From NCBI GenBank assembly GCA_963942565.1, contig OZ012684.1, forward strand, positions 71,498,699 through 71,562,698: a stretch of DNA of 64,000 nucleotides. Direction: 5' to 3'. The notes under the pieces are model-generated. The model made no database searches. It saw only the letters and a list, made by a program, of their open reading frames with translations, and had not been told where the DNA came from. The number at the start of each line of letters is the position of its first letter. Position 1 is the stretch's first letter. The DNA comes from Maea johnstoni. Lineage: Eukaryota; Annelida; Polychaeta; Spionida; Magelonidae. The position numbers and the translations under genes are program-made. Shown piece by piece: positions 12,469-21,642 of this stretch.

Positions 12469-15400
12469 TATGATAATAATGATAATGATAGTGATAATAA
12501 TAATGATGATAATAGTAATAATAATGATAATAATAATAATAACAATAATAATAATAATAATCCTTATTTAAAGCGGGAAGCTCAGTGTAATGGTAATGAT
12601 CTTCCTGGCATGTTTACAAGTAGTCCAAGGGTCCCAGGGTTACAAAGTTGTAGAGTACATTGCTTTTAGATATCGAGACTTGAAGGAAGGTAGAGATGGT
12701 GCACATATGATTACTTATATTGTTTCAGTACAATGAAACCTCTCATTGTGAATACCCAGGGGGTGTGAACACCTAATGTGAACATCGTTTCCCAGTCCCA
12801 TTTGTATCTTGTGAAAATAGTTAAGATTGCATTAAGTATTCAAATTATATCTAATTATTTTCAGGATGAGCAGTACCTGGCACAAGCAGTGAAGGAGAGG
12901 GAGGAGGAACTTACGAAGAGGACGTTGGCAGCTCTGACTGAGATGAGAATCAAATTCCCTGGCAAAACTGATGAGGAGGCCGAATGGATCCTTGATAAGG
13001 TAATGGCTAAAACTAGAATGTGAAATTTCGTTTATCGCTACAATTTTTGCCATATTGTGGGCAAGTCTTGACTAGCCAGTTGTAAGTGGTGACGGAAACT
13101 GGAGTAGCCTGCGAAAACCATGACCTAATTACCCTCAAGTCACTGGTAACTTTCTCACATGCCCCAGGGGGGTTCAAATCAGGGCAGTTATGAGAGACAG
13201 CGAGCAGTCGGTGGCAACGCCTTAGACCACACAGCCATCAGGGCAGGTTCAATGAAGCTAGAAGGTTGATGCAATTATCTTCTGAGACATTTGTTGATGT
13301 CCAAGTGTTATTTCTTGAAGGCTTTGGGAGAACAATGTCCTTTACTCTTTAATTTGGAGTGCTAAAAATTTCACTTTACAGCCCTGCTGGAGGGTATTTG
13401 TGCTACTTTAAATTTGCGCATTCAAGCACTCAAACTAAACCAAATACAAAGCAGGATAGTTATTTGAAGCATTAAATGCCTGTAAAAAATACCAATTATA
13501 CATGAAACTTTTTTAAGATTCAACATTCTCTCTGTTACTCTCTTTCAGCTACATGAAAATTGGAAGTTCCACAAGCCTCGGGTAGCCTCTTACTGGCTAG
13601 TCAAATTAGATTCTATTAAGAGGAGAAAGGTGAGTCCAAAAGCAGTTTAGAATGTCATTTGTGACATTCAGGCAAATCTGAAATTTACTTAACTTTGGTT
13701 ACTCAAATGTATTATATTTGTATTATATCTTAACACTATTTCACAACCTGTTTATGTTTTCCCTTTTTTCATTGAATGATACAGCTGTTACAAATTGTTT
13801 AGCCTAATGAAAAGAAAAAAAAAAGTTTTCCACATTGGAACTAGTTGATGACACTTGGTTTGGGTTGGAACTTCATATATTTTAACATAAATCATATCTT
13901 ATGTATAAGTTTTGGGGAACAAACATAAATCATAAATATCATACACGTTATATTGTCTTGCATACACATGAGTATATTCTTATTCCCTCATTAATGTTAA
14001 TAATGAATATAAGTGTTTTTTTAACGATTTGGATATTCCTCTCTTTTCTCCTCCAAAGCTATTGAATAATGGTTGTCATTGTTGTATTTCAGGTGATAGA
14101 TATTGTACGGTCTAACATCCGGGCTGTCCTCCAGCGCTCCTGGAGAACCCAAGATGTGGATGGCCTACGGCTATACAGAATCTTCAGTAGGGTATTTAAT
14201 AGACTGCTGTGGAGTCATGGCCAAGGATTGTGGAACTGTTTCTCCTCTTCTGGGTATGTAGACAAGCCACTCTCAATATACCCTCCAGCTGGGTTTGGTA
14301 TTGTTGAGAAATATAATTTCAATTTTTTCAATAATGTCACTTAGCCATTGTGGATATAAGCTGCAATAGGTTTTGCTTTATTGTGAAAATACATTTTTTG
14401 CTGTCAACTTAGTAAATCACAATATACTTTTCAACAGGGTACATTATAATTGGGATATGTAATTCTAATGCTTTGTTGACCATCCCTTAGTAACTATCAA
14501 TATACCTATATACCCTCCAACAGGTGTTGTTGTTATGGAAAATATACTTTTTTCTAGGACTGTCACTTTTGAAATATCCTTCAGTAGGGTTGGTTATTAT
14601 TGGGAAATGAAATATCAATATTCCAGTCACTAAGCAACTGCAAAGTTAACCTCTAACAATTCTTTTTTATCATTTGGAAATATTATTCAAATGTAATGCA
14701 TATTTGGAAATATAATTTAAATGTAAAGCATACTGTCACTTAACATTTGCTAACTTACTCTCTAACATTTTTTTTATTATTATCAGGAAATATAAATGTA
14801 AAGCAGGCTGTCACTTAGTCAAGTACATCAATATACCCACAAACAGGGTTTGTTATTATAAGAAAATATAATATAATTTCTTTTCTTAGATTGTCACACA
14901 ATAAGCAACATGTAATATTCCAACTAGGATTGTTATTATTATATTTTTTTTACAAGATCATTTTTTTTTTTAATATGATAAAGCTACATTCCCACATAGC
15001 TTATCCAAGAACAATTTAAAATTTGTGTTTTGTCTTGTTTCCAGGAACTCGTGGGAGACGATCTTCAGTAAGAGTAGTGATGTTATAAGTCCCACGGAGA
15101 TGAGCAGCTGTCGGAGAATAGTGCAGCTGTGTAGAGACTGTTTGCTGATTGTGTATCAGTTTGCTGCCGATGCTAAAAGTGCCTCTGGTCCCACCCCTCC
15201 CTCTGATGCAGACAAAGGAAGGTATGTACCCATACAATACAAAAATCATTGTTTGTATATTTGGTCTTTGTATACTCACCAAAAGGTTATTCATTACTAC
15301 ATTGAATAGTTTTGAATCCATAGATGCAGTTTGATCAATGGTCACAACCATGTATTGAGTATGTAAGCTTTGTTTGTAATATCCTAAATAGATAATTGAT

Positions 15401-15999
15401 TAATCTTTATTGTTTTGAATTCTATAAATGCAGTTTGGCCAACAGGAGGGAATGGTGTCGTGGTTTTTCTAATTTTGACTTTATTCAAGAGCTATGAAAT
15501 CTGAAAATTTGTAAATGTACTTTTTTTCTCATTTACAACAAAATATCTGAACTAAGCAAAAATTTGAAAAGCTGTGATACCCTTCCCACTGTTTTGATCT
15601 TTTCTCAACATTTATGAATTGAAAGGTCCCCGGTCCATATTTGTGGGTAGGAGCTCTGTTTGAGAACACTATGCATGTTTTTCGACACAAAAAAACCTGA
15701 GGGTAATTTTGAGAAGCTTAATATATTTCTCAACAGAAGACCTTTCAGGCAATATATACTTTGTATAGGCTAAATTGTCAAATAAAAACAGTGTATAAGA
15801 AAAAGAGTCAAAGAAATTAACCCAACAAGCTACCTTAAGTTCATCACTATTTGTATGTGTGTGTTTCAGGGTTGTGCCAGGTCGAGATGGCAGTCCAGGT
15901 CCACCACTGACGAGGAAGCCAAGTCATTCTGTGAACCAGAGAATCTCCAAGCTCTACCACCAGTCTCGTTCAGACGGCAGCTCCCCCTACGCCTCCTGA
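281..15999 (+). CDS. TTLL7: TTLL7-like tubulin polyglutamylase, 5' truncated by window edge
   Basis: Tubulin tyrosine ligase-like enzyme, expected to add glutamate side chains to beta-tubulin on axonemal and neuronal microtubules. Fourteen exons join in phase: 281-412, 3970-4128, 4946-5162, 7726-8049, 8570-8664, 10201-10342, 10910-11122, 11482-11574, 12068-12355, 12865-12999, 13549-13629, 14093-14253, 15045-15221, 15870-15999. They give 781 residues plus a TGA stop; the vertebrate protein is about 890, so roughly the first 80-100 residues lie upstream. Seen: INHFPGMGEVCRKD (about 24-37), ATP-site KPANGAMGNG (about 88-97), VQEY, DLRIYVLVTS, MHLTNYSVNKHN, FEILGFDVILDRKLKPWLLE with INRSPSF (up to about 283). 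These are the TTL/ATP-grasp core. A basic segment follows (RWRRIFPP, FLSGRA), as in the microtubule-binding region of TTLL7. An Asp run lies at about 474-493, then Ser/Arg-rich linker and the C-terminal GQGLWNCF block. The exon at 10910 was chosen over an upstream AG because it aligns without an insertion. Family call is secure; TTLL7 rather than TTLL6 rests on the C-terminal half. Confidence 0.93.
1455..1775. repeat. minisatellite, about 110 bp x 3
   Basis: Three diverged tandem units start near 1461, 1572 and 1681. Each begins GTACTGGTG or GAACTGATG and passes through a TGCCAATG-like block and an AGTCTGACT-like block. Confidence 0.7.
2617..2706 (+). repeat. SINE family 2 fragment
   Basis: Shares the GTTCCGGGTTTCTAT block and the GTTGAAAGCGGCGTAAAA-like block with the longer copy at 60312-60700. 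Only the central part remains. Confidence 0.65.
3519..3740. mobile_element. non-autonomous DNA transposon with TA target duplication
   Basis: Ends are inverted repeats beginning CTGTAGAATGG and ending CCATTCTACAG, each about 20 bp, flanked by TA (3517-3518 and 3741-3742). At 222 bp with no coding sequence this fits a Tc1/mariner-type MITE. Confidence 0.7.
4150..4345 (+). repeat. SINE family 2 copy, degenerate
   Basis: Lies just inside the TTLL7 intron after exon 3970-4128. Shares GGTTCCGGGTTTCTATCTC, the ATGACCTCAGC.GTTGAAAA block and the AAGACCCCTTGAACTAT-like block with 60312-60700. Confidence 0.65.
5643..5854 (+). mobile_element. TAACCCTT-family MITE, copy 1
   Basis: Begins TAACCCTTCAAATGCT and ends AGCAGCATAAGGGTTA, so the ends are inverted. 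The interior CCCTGTCATGTTGGTA and CGCTGAGTACTCTCA blocks recur in copies at 40084, 54337 and 57760. Confidence 0.8.
6196..6450. repeat. tandem duplication, 137-bp unit
   Basis: TCCAAGGTTGATAAACAACT recurs at 6196 and 6333, followed in both by GAAGACTATC and ATGCCAAATGTTATT. Confidence 0.75.
7352..7422. repeat. 23-bp unit repeated three times
   Basis: The unit CTTATCCATTTCATAATTTA plus ACG is repeated three times in tandem with almost no change. Confidence 0.85.
8304..8325. repeat. poly-G run of 22
   Basis: Uninterrupted G tract inside the TTLL7 intron 8050-8569. It could form a G-quadruplex and its length may be unreliable in an assembly. Confidence 0.8.
9188..9790 (+). repeat. duplicated coding-like segment (9188-9302, 9651-9790)
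   Basis: Both copies read as protein around IDPRTGEKFSFN, with changes concentrated at a few codons. The copy at 9651 is open from 9473 to 9880; the copy at 9188 meets a stop after FSFNMDIV. An identical 21-bp direct repeat, TGGCATGGCCAGAAAGCGAG plus C, sits at 9027-9047 and 9303-9323. I do not recognise the protein; it may be a fragment of an unknown transposon gene. Confidence 0.45.
9328..9649. mobile_element. small inverted-repeat element with CCGGATATATCCGG palindromes
   Basis: Ends TTTTAACCCTTGTCATGCTA and GCAAGAGCAGGGTTAAA are imperfect inverted repeats. Inside, the perfect palindrome CCGGATATATCCGG occurs twice (about 9567 and 9611). Confidence 0.5.
10420..10623. repeat. (CTA)n microsatellite
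   Basis: Long, slightly interrupted ACT/CTA array in the TTLL7 intron. A poly-Leu open frame across it is an artefact. Confidence 0.9.
10731..10744. repeat. poly-G run of 14
   Basis: G tract in the intron before exon 10910-11122. It is a second candidate G-quadruplex or assembly slip point. Confidence 0.75.
11156..11240 (+). pseudogene. decayed partial copy of the preceding TTLL7 exon
   Basis: About 85 bp matching the last 75 bp of the real exon (11049-11122): the blocks AGAGCCTC.CAGCTACAGAA, GAGATATCTA and CATATACCAACA are shared. The donor GGTAAG has become GGGGAAG, so it should not splice as the original does. It is placed 30 bp downstream of the true donor. Confidence 0.75.
11972..12125 (+). 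repeat. tandem duplication carrying a TTLL7 splice acceptor
   Basis: The acceptor and first codons of exon 12068-12355 are present twice, 76 bp apart: TTCATTGTAG followed by CCCTTATGTAGTATGC at 11992 and at 12068. Use of the first acceptor would shift the frame and reach TAG at 12076-12078. The second is the one that continues the protein. Confidence 0.8.
12112..12166 (+). repeat. coding (GAT/GAC)n, poly-Asp tract in TTLL7
   Basis: In-frame aspartate run of about 18 residues within the exon 12068-12355. It sits at the place where vertebrate TTLL7 has a Ser/Asp/Glu-rich linker. It is likely length-variable. Confidence 0.85.
12370..12561. repeat. (ATA)n microsatellite
   Basis: ATA/ATG array starting 15 bp after the donor of exon 12068-12355. 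The long Met/Ile open frame reading into it is not protein. Confidence 0.9.
13068..13250 (-). repeat. SINE family 1, near full length
   Basis: Read on the minus strand it starts with a tRNA-like head (A-box-like TGGCTGTGTGGTCTAAGGCG, B-box-like GATTTGAACCCC). It continues with GGCATGTGA.AAAGTTACCAG and a GG.TACTCC.GTTTCC body. Same family as 41397, 44138 and probably 50924. Confidence 0.7.
14260..14950. repeat. degenerate tandem array filling a TTLL7 intron
   Basis: Six or so diverged units of roughly 100-130 bp. They share TACCCTCCA.C.GGGTTTG, TTATTG.GAAATATAAT and TGTCACTTAG blocks. Confidence 0.6.
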
Positions 16000-16216
16000 C
16001 AGGAACTATCACCTCTCACGCTGCCCCTAGGACATCAACCAGCCCTCAATGCCTATGATGTTATTCCAAAAATTGCATCAACGTGTGATTAATCTCAAAG
16101 GAACTGCTAGTCCAAGGGGATATTCATACATATTTTATATGGAATATGGGGATTTCACACAAATGCAAGGCTGTGATTAAATATACAAGCAGATAGTGGT
16201 TGTTAGCATGAGTTTG

Positions 16217-16222
16217 AATAAA
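16217..16222 (+). terminator. candidate polyadenylation signal of TTLL7
   Basis: First AATAAA after the TTLL7 stop, about 218 bp into the presumed 3' UTR. Later AATAAA motifs exist, so the real end is unproven. Confidence 0.45.
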
Positions 16223-17911
16223 GTCATCAGTGTGTACTCTTGTGACCCATTAATGCTCATGGTGGCCAAAAAAGACCTGAGAGTTTTCATGAAATCTTGC
16301 AGTCTTAAACAAAGTTGGAAAAATATTTAAAGACAAATGTTATTCAGAATATTATCAACAACTATCCTGCACATATTTTGTAAAATCATACTTAATCCTT
16401 AAGAGGAATCCTTAATACTTAAGAAGAAAATTTCTAGAGGGAACTCCTGAGCATTAGTGGGTTAGAGCTCTATTATGAGAATAGAGGTATTATCATTCAT
16501 AAAAAACCATACAAGATGGGAAACGCAGTTGAATATTGAAAATTGGAAGGAAATGGCAAGCTAATTACCTGAAAATTGTAGGGTGCAAAAATCCTACTTT
16601 ATCAAGCACCACAGGCTAGACTGCTTTTCCCATTATGTGTCATAAGTGAAAGTGAAAACATTCATTAAATTTGAGATAAAATACATAAAATGTGCCAAAC
16701 TTCAATTGTTGAAATATATTCCTAAATTGAAAGTGTATTCTTATTGGGTTAATGAATAACTACCTAGTAGTTTATGCATAACATCTTGAAAAAGTGGTAT
16801 ATCCTTCAAAAATGGTGATTGCATGGCCACGAGTTATTTTAATTATTTTACAGTTTTCTAGTTTGATGTTAGTTTCTATTGGTGAATGAAACCTCATGGG
16901 TGTAAATTGTTTATTCTTATACCAAGATCTTCATCAAGAACTTTAAAATTTTGTATTAGGACTAGTGCATGGCTTTTTGAATTCTAGGAATTCATTATGT
17001 TAGTGATAGGATCTGTCTTGTATGTGCTTTAGGATCTTATAATGATTAAGTATCTCTAAGATGTTGAACAATCCTAAGATAAATCTGGCACACTATGGCT
17101 CTTGTTAGATCATTAAATGAGCATCAACCTTGTCATTTTTGGGAATAATCGTTCATTCATATTTGAAATTTGGTTGTCCTCTATAATGTGAAAACTTAAT
17201 CAAGGATTATGAGACCGAACTACTGTATACCTTGTTAATTTTGAGCTTAAAGAGTATTGCACTCGTCAGGCATCTGCCTTTGATGCGCAGTTTGATTTTT
17301 GCATACTGGTGTTGAATGACAAGCTATTATGTCAGCTTGTTGTACAACACTGGCATAGGGATTGGATGTCCAAATAATAGTGTGTAGTGCTGTTTTATAT
17401 ATGCAGGCTCTTGGGGTGCTCAAAGTATGCATTAATACAACTGCCTCAATATTAACATGGTATACAGTATCTAAAAAAGCGATATTTAGAGAGAAAAGAA
17501 AATCTTATTTTTTACTACCTCGTCTGTGAATTTCCAGCCTCTTTTATTGGAATTTTAACACATTGTCTCTTTTACATAAGTAGCCGTACCTTTATGTGGT
17601 TATATGTCTTAATGGCTCTCTTTAGGTATTTTCTCCTGCTGTGAAAATGGGATAGTGAGTTTTACTTATCTGTGATCTTATTACAAACAGGGTGATAGAG
17701 TAGAAAGGCAAAATCTACATAGCTAGGCATTGTAAATCCACAAACTTGTGGGTATTCTGCATATACTTTATGTTAAGACAAATGATTTCATCATTTCGCT
17801 TGTGAGTTGACATGTTCAAGTGACCTTTTAACATGCAAAATGAAGACAAATATTTTAATTTCATAGTCCTTTTGAAATATCTGGGTGAACCAGGAACTAT
17901 TATACAAATAT

Positions 17912-18023
17912 GACATCCCTGTGGGGTGTCCACCAGGAATAACTTCCCCAAGAGAGGATTGCCGCTTGAGCGACAATCCTCTCGAGGGGAAGTTGTTCGT
18001 GGTGGACACCCCACAGGGATGTC
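17912..18023. repeat. 50-bp inverted repeat (hairpin)
   Basis: Arms 17912-17961 and 17974-18023 are nearly perfect complements (GACATCCCTGTGGGGTGTCC against GGACACCCCACAGGGATGTC at the base). The loop is 12 nt. Matching open frames on both strands are just the two arms read in each direction. Confidence 0.85.
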
Positions 18024-18180
18024 CTATCTGTTTTATTATACCGAACAAAATGCAAAACACATTAGGGGAAAAAATTACAAACAGATGGACAGATGCCTTG
18101 TTGAACTAGTTTCACCGGTACGTCACTCGGCAAACTCTGTGGGTGTTTGTGGGTATTCTTCAGGCTAGCGGTAGCTAATC

Positions 18181-18240
18181 AAATAGCCCATGGCTTTTGC
18201 TATGGGCTATTCAAATAACCCATGGCTGGTTATTTGAATA
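18181..18240. repeat. two adjacent short palindromes
   Basis: AATAGCCCATGGC pairs with GCTATGGGCTATT, and TATTCAAATAA pairs with TTATTTGAATA. They lie 160 bp after the larger hairpin and may be part of the same element. Confidence 0.7.
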
Positions 18241-20528
18241 GCCCATAAGCTGTTAATTACAACAGCCTGTCGCTAAGGAGTGAGGAAAACATGACGATTA
18301 ATCCATGGCCCTTGACCAACCAGAATCAAGAATCTTCATGTGAGGTATAATAAACAAATATAAAGTTCCTGGGTGAACATTTTTATAAAATCTCCTTATA
18401 GTTATAAAACCTTTTCATTTATTTGAAACTAGTTCATATAGATCCACAGGTGGGGTGTAATATTAACGTAGTATCTTAAGATTTATGAAATATCTGAGTA
18501 ACAAAAGCTATATTGTCCACATATTTAAAAGGCTTACCTTAAAGAGTTTATATGAAATCTAATAGACCATTAGTTGCTTAATGTTCTATTGCTAAGAAAA
18601 TCATCATCAGGAAAGTGATTTTATTGAGTTATTCTTTGCAATGGTTTGCTGTGAGTGCATTTCCATCTCACACTTCTCTCATTTAAATAGTTATTTAAAT
18701 AATCTTATAAGGTGCTTACCAATATACCGACGACAGGGCCTCAGAATGGCAGAAGGTCAAGGGCCATTTTCACATGGTCAATATTTGGGTTGATCAAATG
18801 CAGATTTGCATGGGCAATTGGACTTTGAAACTATATAACACAGGGGTAAATTAAGGCCATTTAAATAGACCAAACCAACCCTCTTGCACACCCAAAGCCC
18901 TAGCTTAGTCTTTCTGATCTTGGAGCCATGTGATACTTAAAGAGTCCAGTGAGAGTGTGCAAGGTTATCGTAAAAAAGCAAAGAAATAAGAAAACCATCT
19001 TATTGACTCCAACACTGTTGCCTTTGATAATTGTTTTTTGCGACCGAGTCATTTTATCAAGGTGTGAGTGAATATGCTGTATTTTTCCTTGGCAGGATAA
19101 ATCAAGAAAGGGTTATTTTCTGTACAGAGAAACATCTTCTGTTACTGACTGTTGCCATTTCCTGCAAATAAGATAATTGGTATTTTCTTCTCTCCTGTTT
19201 AATTGGAAATGTCATGATGGGCTCCATTTCTGATATTCAGATAAGTGTAGAGAAAAGTCATGTTGTGCCCTTGATAAAACTAGAACTCAGATTAGTAGAA
19301 AATTTTTACTTTCTTTTAGTATATTTCTTATCGGCTACATACATAAGATAACAGTAGCTGTTTTTACAATAGAAGATCTTATCATGTGTTTTACCAATAC
19401 TCTCATTTGCAAATCAATTCATCTTTCAATAAAGAATGAATAGTACCTTCAGGTGTTTAATTGTATGTTTACTTAATGAAGTGCACATCACTTATCATCA
19501 TCATAAAAGAATGGGTATATTTCATAATTAATCCTATGCAATTTTGAGCCTTCCTTATGAATGTGGTTAATATTACAAAACCATTGTTAGTTTTAAGAAG
19601 TATATTTTTGTTGTTTTGATATTTTAAAACATTGATTACAGTATTGACGCTCTCTTTTTACAAGTATTTCTCAGCATTCCTTTATTGGATACTTTACCTA
19701 CTGAAATCCTAGAGCCAAAGTGTATTTTATCCCATAAAACAGAAGCAGTGGGTGATACGAATGACTCCTAGTAGTGACAACAAACAAAATATTTGAATCA
19801 AATCTTGGCCCCATTTTTATTGAGCTTGGCTATATAACTCAGTCTACAATGATATATTTGGCTTATCAATACATGTAGCACTTCACAACTGGTACTTCAA
19901 GGTCATACATCTCATATAATGACATTTAAAAAGGGTTTGATGAAAAAGTGGTTTTGAGCGATAAATCGACCATCATATAGACTCATGAATGTCCTATTCT
20001 AATGTTTGTGACAATGGTTTGCAAATATATTCTTTTTATCCACATCAAGAAAATACCTCTCTCAAAAAGAAATATTTACAGATTGCTTAGGTTTAGTTTT
20101 CATGACAAGTTTATCAAAGGTCAATGAACAGCAAATTAAGGTTATTTTTCATCACAGTATTTGAAATCTTAGAATAAGTGGTGGTGAACTAGGATATGAA
20201 ATAACTCCCTAATTGTATATAGATCATACTTGTGGTTAGCATACAGTGGTTTATGTTACATCAGCTGTACATAGATCATGCTCTGTCAATTCTACATGTA
20301 AATAAAAACCATCTTTACAGATTTATCAATGAGTTTGTTTAGTTTCGTAAAATGTGTTTACATATTTCAAATCAGAAATGCATTAGTTAAACATATACTT
20401 CATTAGATATTTCCTATGGATTAAAAATATTAGCACCACCAAATTTAGATTTTCATCTTTAACCCATTATAAAATCATTATCACAATGGCTTTTTACTTA
20501 TAATTTTATACAAACATACAATACATCA

Positions 20529-20840
20529 TGGTATAGATACCAATACTTTGTATATTCAAAAGAAGATCAACTATCTGATATCTTCGAGGTAAGAGGTAAA
20601 ATATATCTTGGTATCCATACCAATACTTTGTATCTTCAAAAGACTAACTATCTGATATCTTCGAGGTAAGATGTATAATATATCTTGGTATCGATACCAA
20701 TATTTTGTATATTCAAATAAAGAATAGCTCTGTAATATTTTAGAAGAAAAGTATAATAAATATTGGTATTGATACCAATACTTTGTACATTCAAATAAAG
20801 ACTAGCTATCAGATATTTTCGACATGAGAAAACAAAGTGG
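20529..20840. repeat. minisatellite, about 78 bp x 4
   Basis: Units start at 20529, 20609, 20686 and 20764. Each begins with a near-palindrome TGGTATCGATACCA and continues CAATACTTTGTATATTCAAA. Confidence 0.85.
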
Positions 20841-21129
20841 TAAATACCTTGAATTATAATATTTTCAAAATTGAAATATAATATTTTAGTCAAAATACAA
20901 CTTATTAAAAACAACCACATTTCCTTCAATTTGTGAATGGCAATGTCTGCACACACAACTTCAAATTCCTCATACACTTAGTACATTCAGAATTAATTGT
21001 ATCTGGAACAGTTACTGCAGATGTCTCATGTTTTTCAATTGCAAATGTTATGGCCCGGAAACCAAATACTAACATTAGGCTGAATGAAATAGAAAGTTCG
21101 ACAGATATGTCACATATAGCTTTCAGTAA

Positions 21130-21610
21130 TGTGATTTATGGCTTTTCATGTCCATACAAGGATCAAAGCATTATTACAAGTGCAGCTCCTCAAATACCTA
21201 AACTATGCTGTAAACATTCAGGTTTCCTTGCACAGTTTTGCAAATTACTTCTCTTCAGCATTGTGATATTTACCATAAATAGTTACAGCTTCTCCCATAA
21301 AAATAATGCTTTCAAAATAACATTTCCCTTTCACTGTTTTGCAGATTTCTTTCCCATGTCATTTATGTACTGTATTTAGTAATACATACAGCTCTCCAAT
21401 ACCAAAACAATGATGTTCATTTAACAGTTAGCTTTTACAGTTTTGCAGATAATTTCACACCAGCACCATTGACTTTCTGTACATATTTCCTACTGTTGTT
21501 CCTCCAATAATTCTGTCAGCATAAATTTCACTTTCACAGCTTTGCAGATGATTACTCTCCTGTGCCATCAATTAACCATACATATTTACTTTCGCAGTTC
21601 CTCCCCATGA
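21130..21610 (-). pseudogene. tandem decayed copies of the thiolase terminal exon
   Basis: Downstream of the real stop (minus strand) lie about five partial copies of the end of the last coding exon. On the plus strand each shows a CAGTTTTGCAGAT-like block, a TTTACCATACATA-like block and a GCAGC.CCTCCAATACC-like block (for example near 21230, 21350, 21430 and 21550). Frames are broken. The unit including upstream CAAAATAATGCTTTCAAAAT is also repeated. Confidence 0.7.
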
Positions 21611-21642
21611 CAAAATAATGCTTTCAAAATAAAAATTCTCTT

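Larger units (their letters stand above)
16000..21642. other. TTLL7 / thiolase intergenic region
   Basis: Convergent spacer of 5.6 kb. It contains an old inverted-repeat element (about 16247-16466, ACCCATTAATGCTCA against TGAGCATTAGTGGGT), a strong hairpin (17912-18023), two smaller palindromes (18181-18240), a minisatellite (20529-20840) and decayed thiolase exon copies (from about 21130). I see no gene elsewhere in it. Confidence 0.6.

Noticed and set aside
12356-12571. Met/Ile-rich extension of the TTLL7 exon frame
   Set aside because: A GTAAGT donor at 12356 ends the exon, and the rest is the (ATA)n array.
17715-18168. Similar open frames on opposite strands that look like a conserved protein
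   Set aside because: The resemblance is the two arms of the hairpin 17912-18023 read in both directions.
20648-21379. Open frames of 109 and 148 codons
   Set aside because: One is the minisatellite, the other runs antisense through decayed thiolase exon copies.
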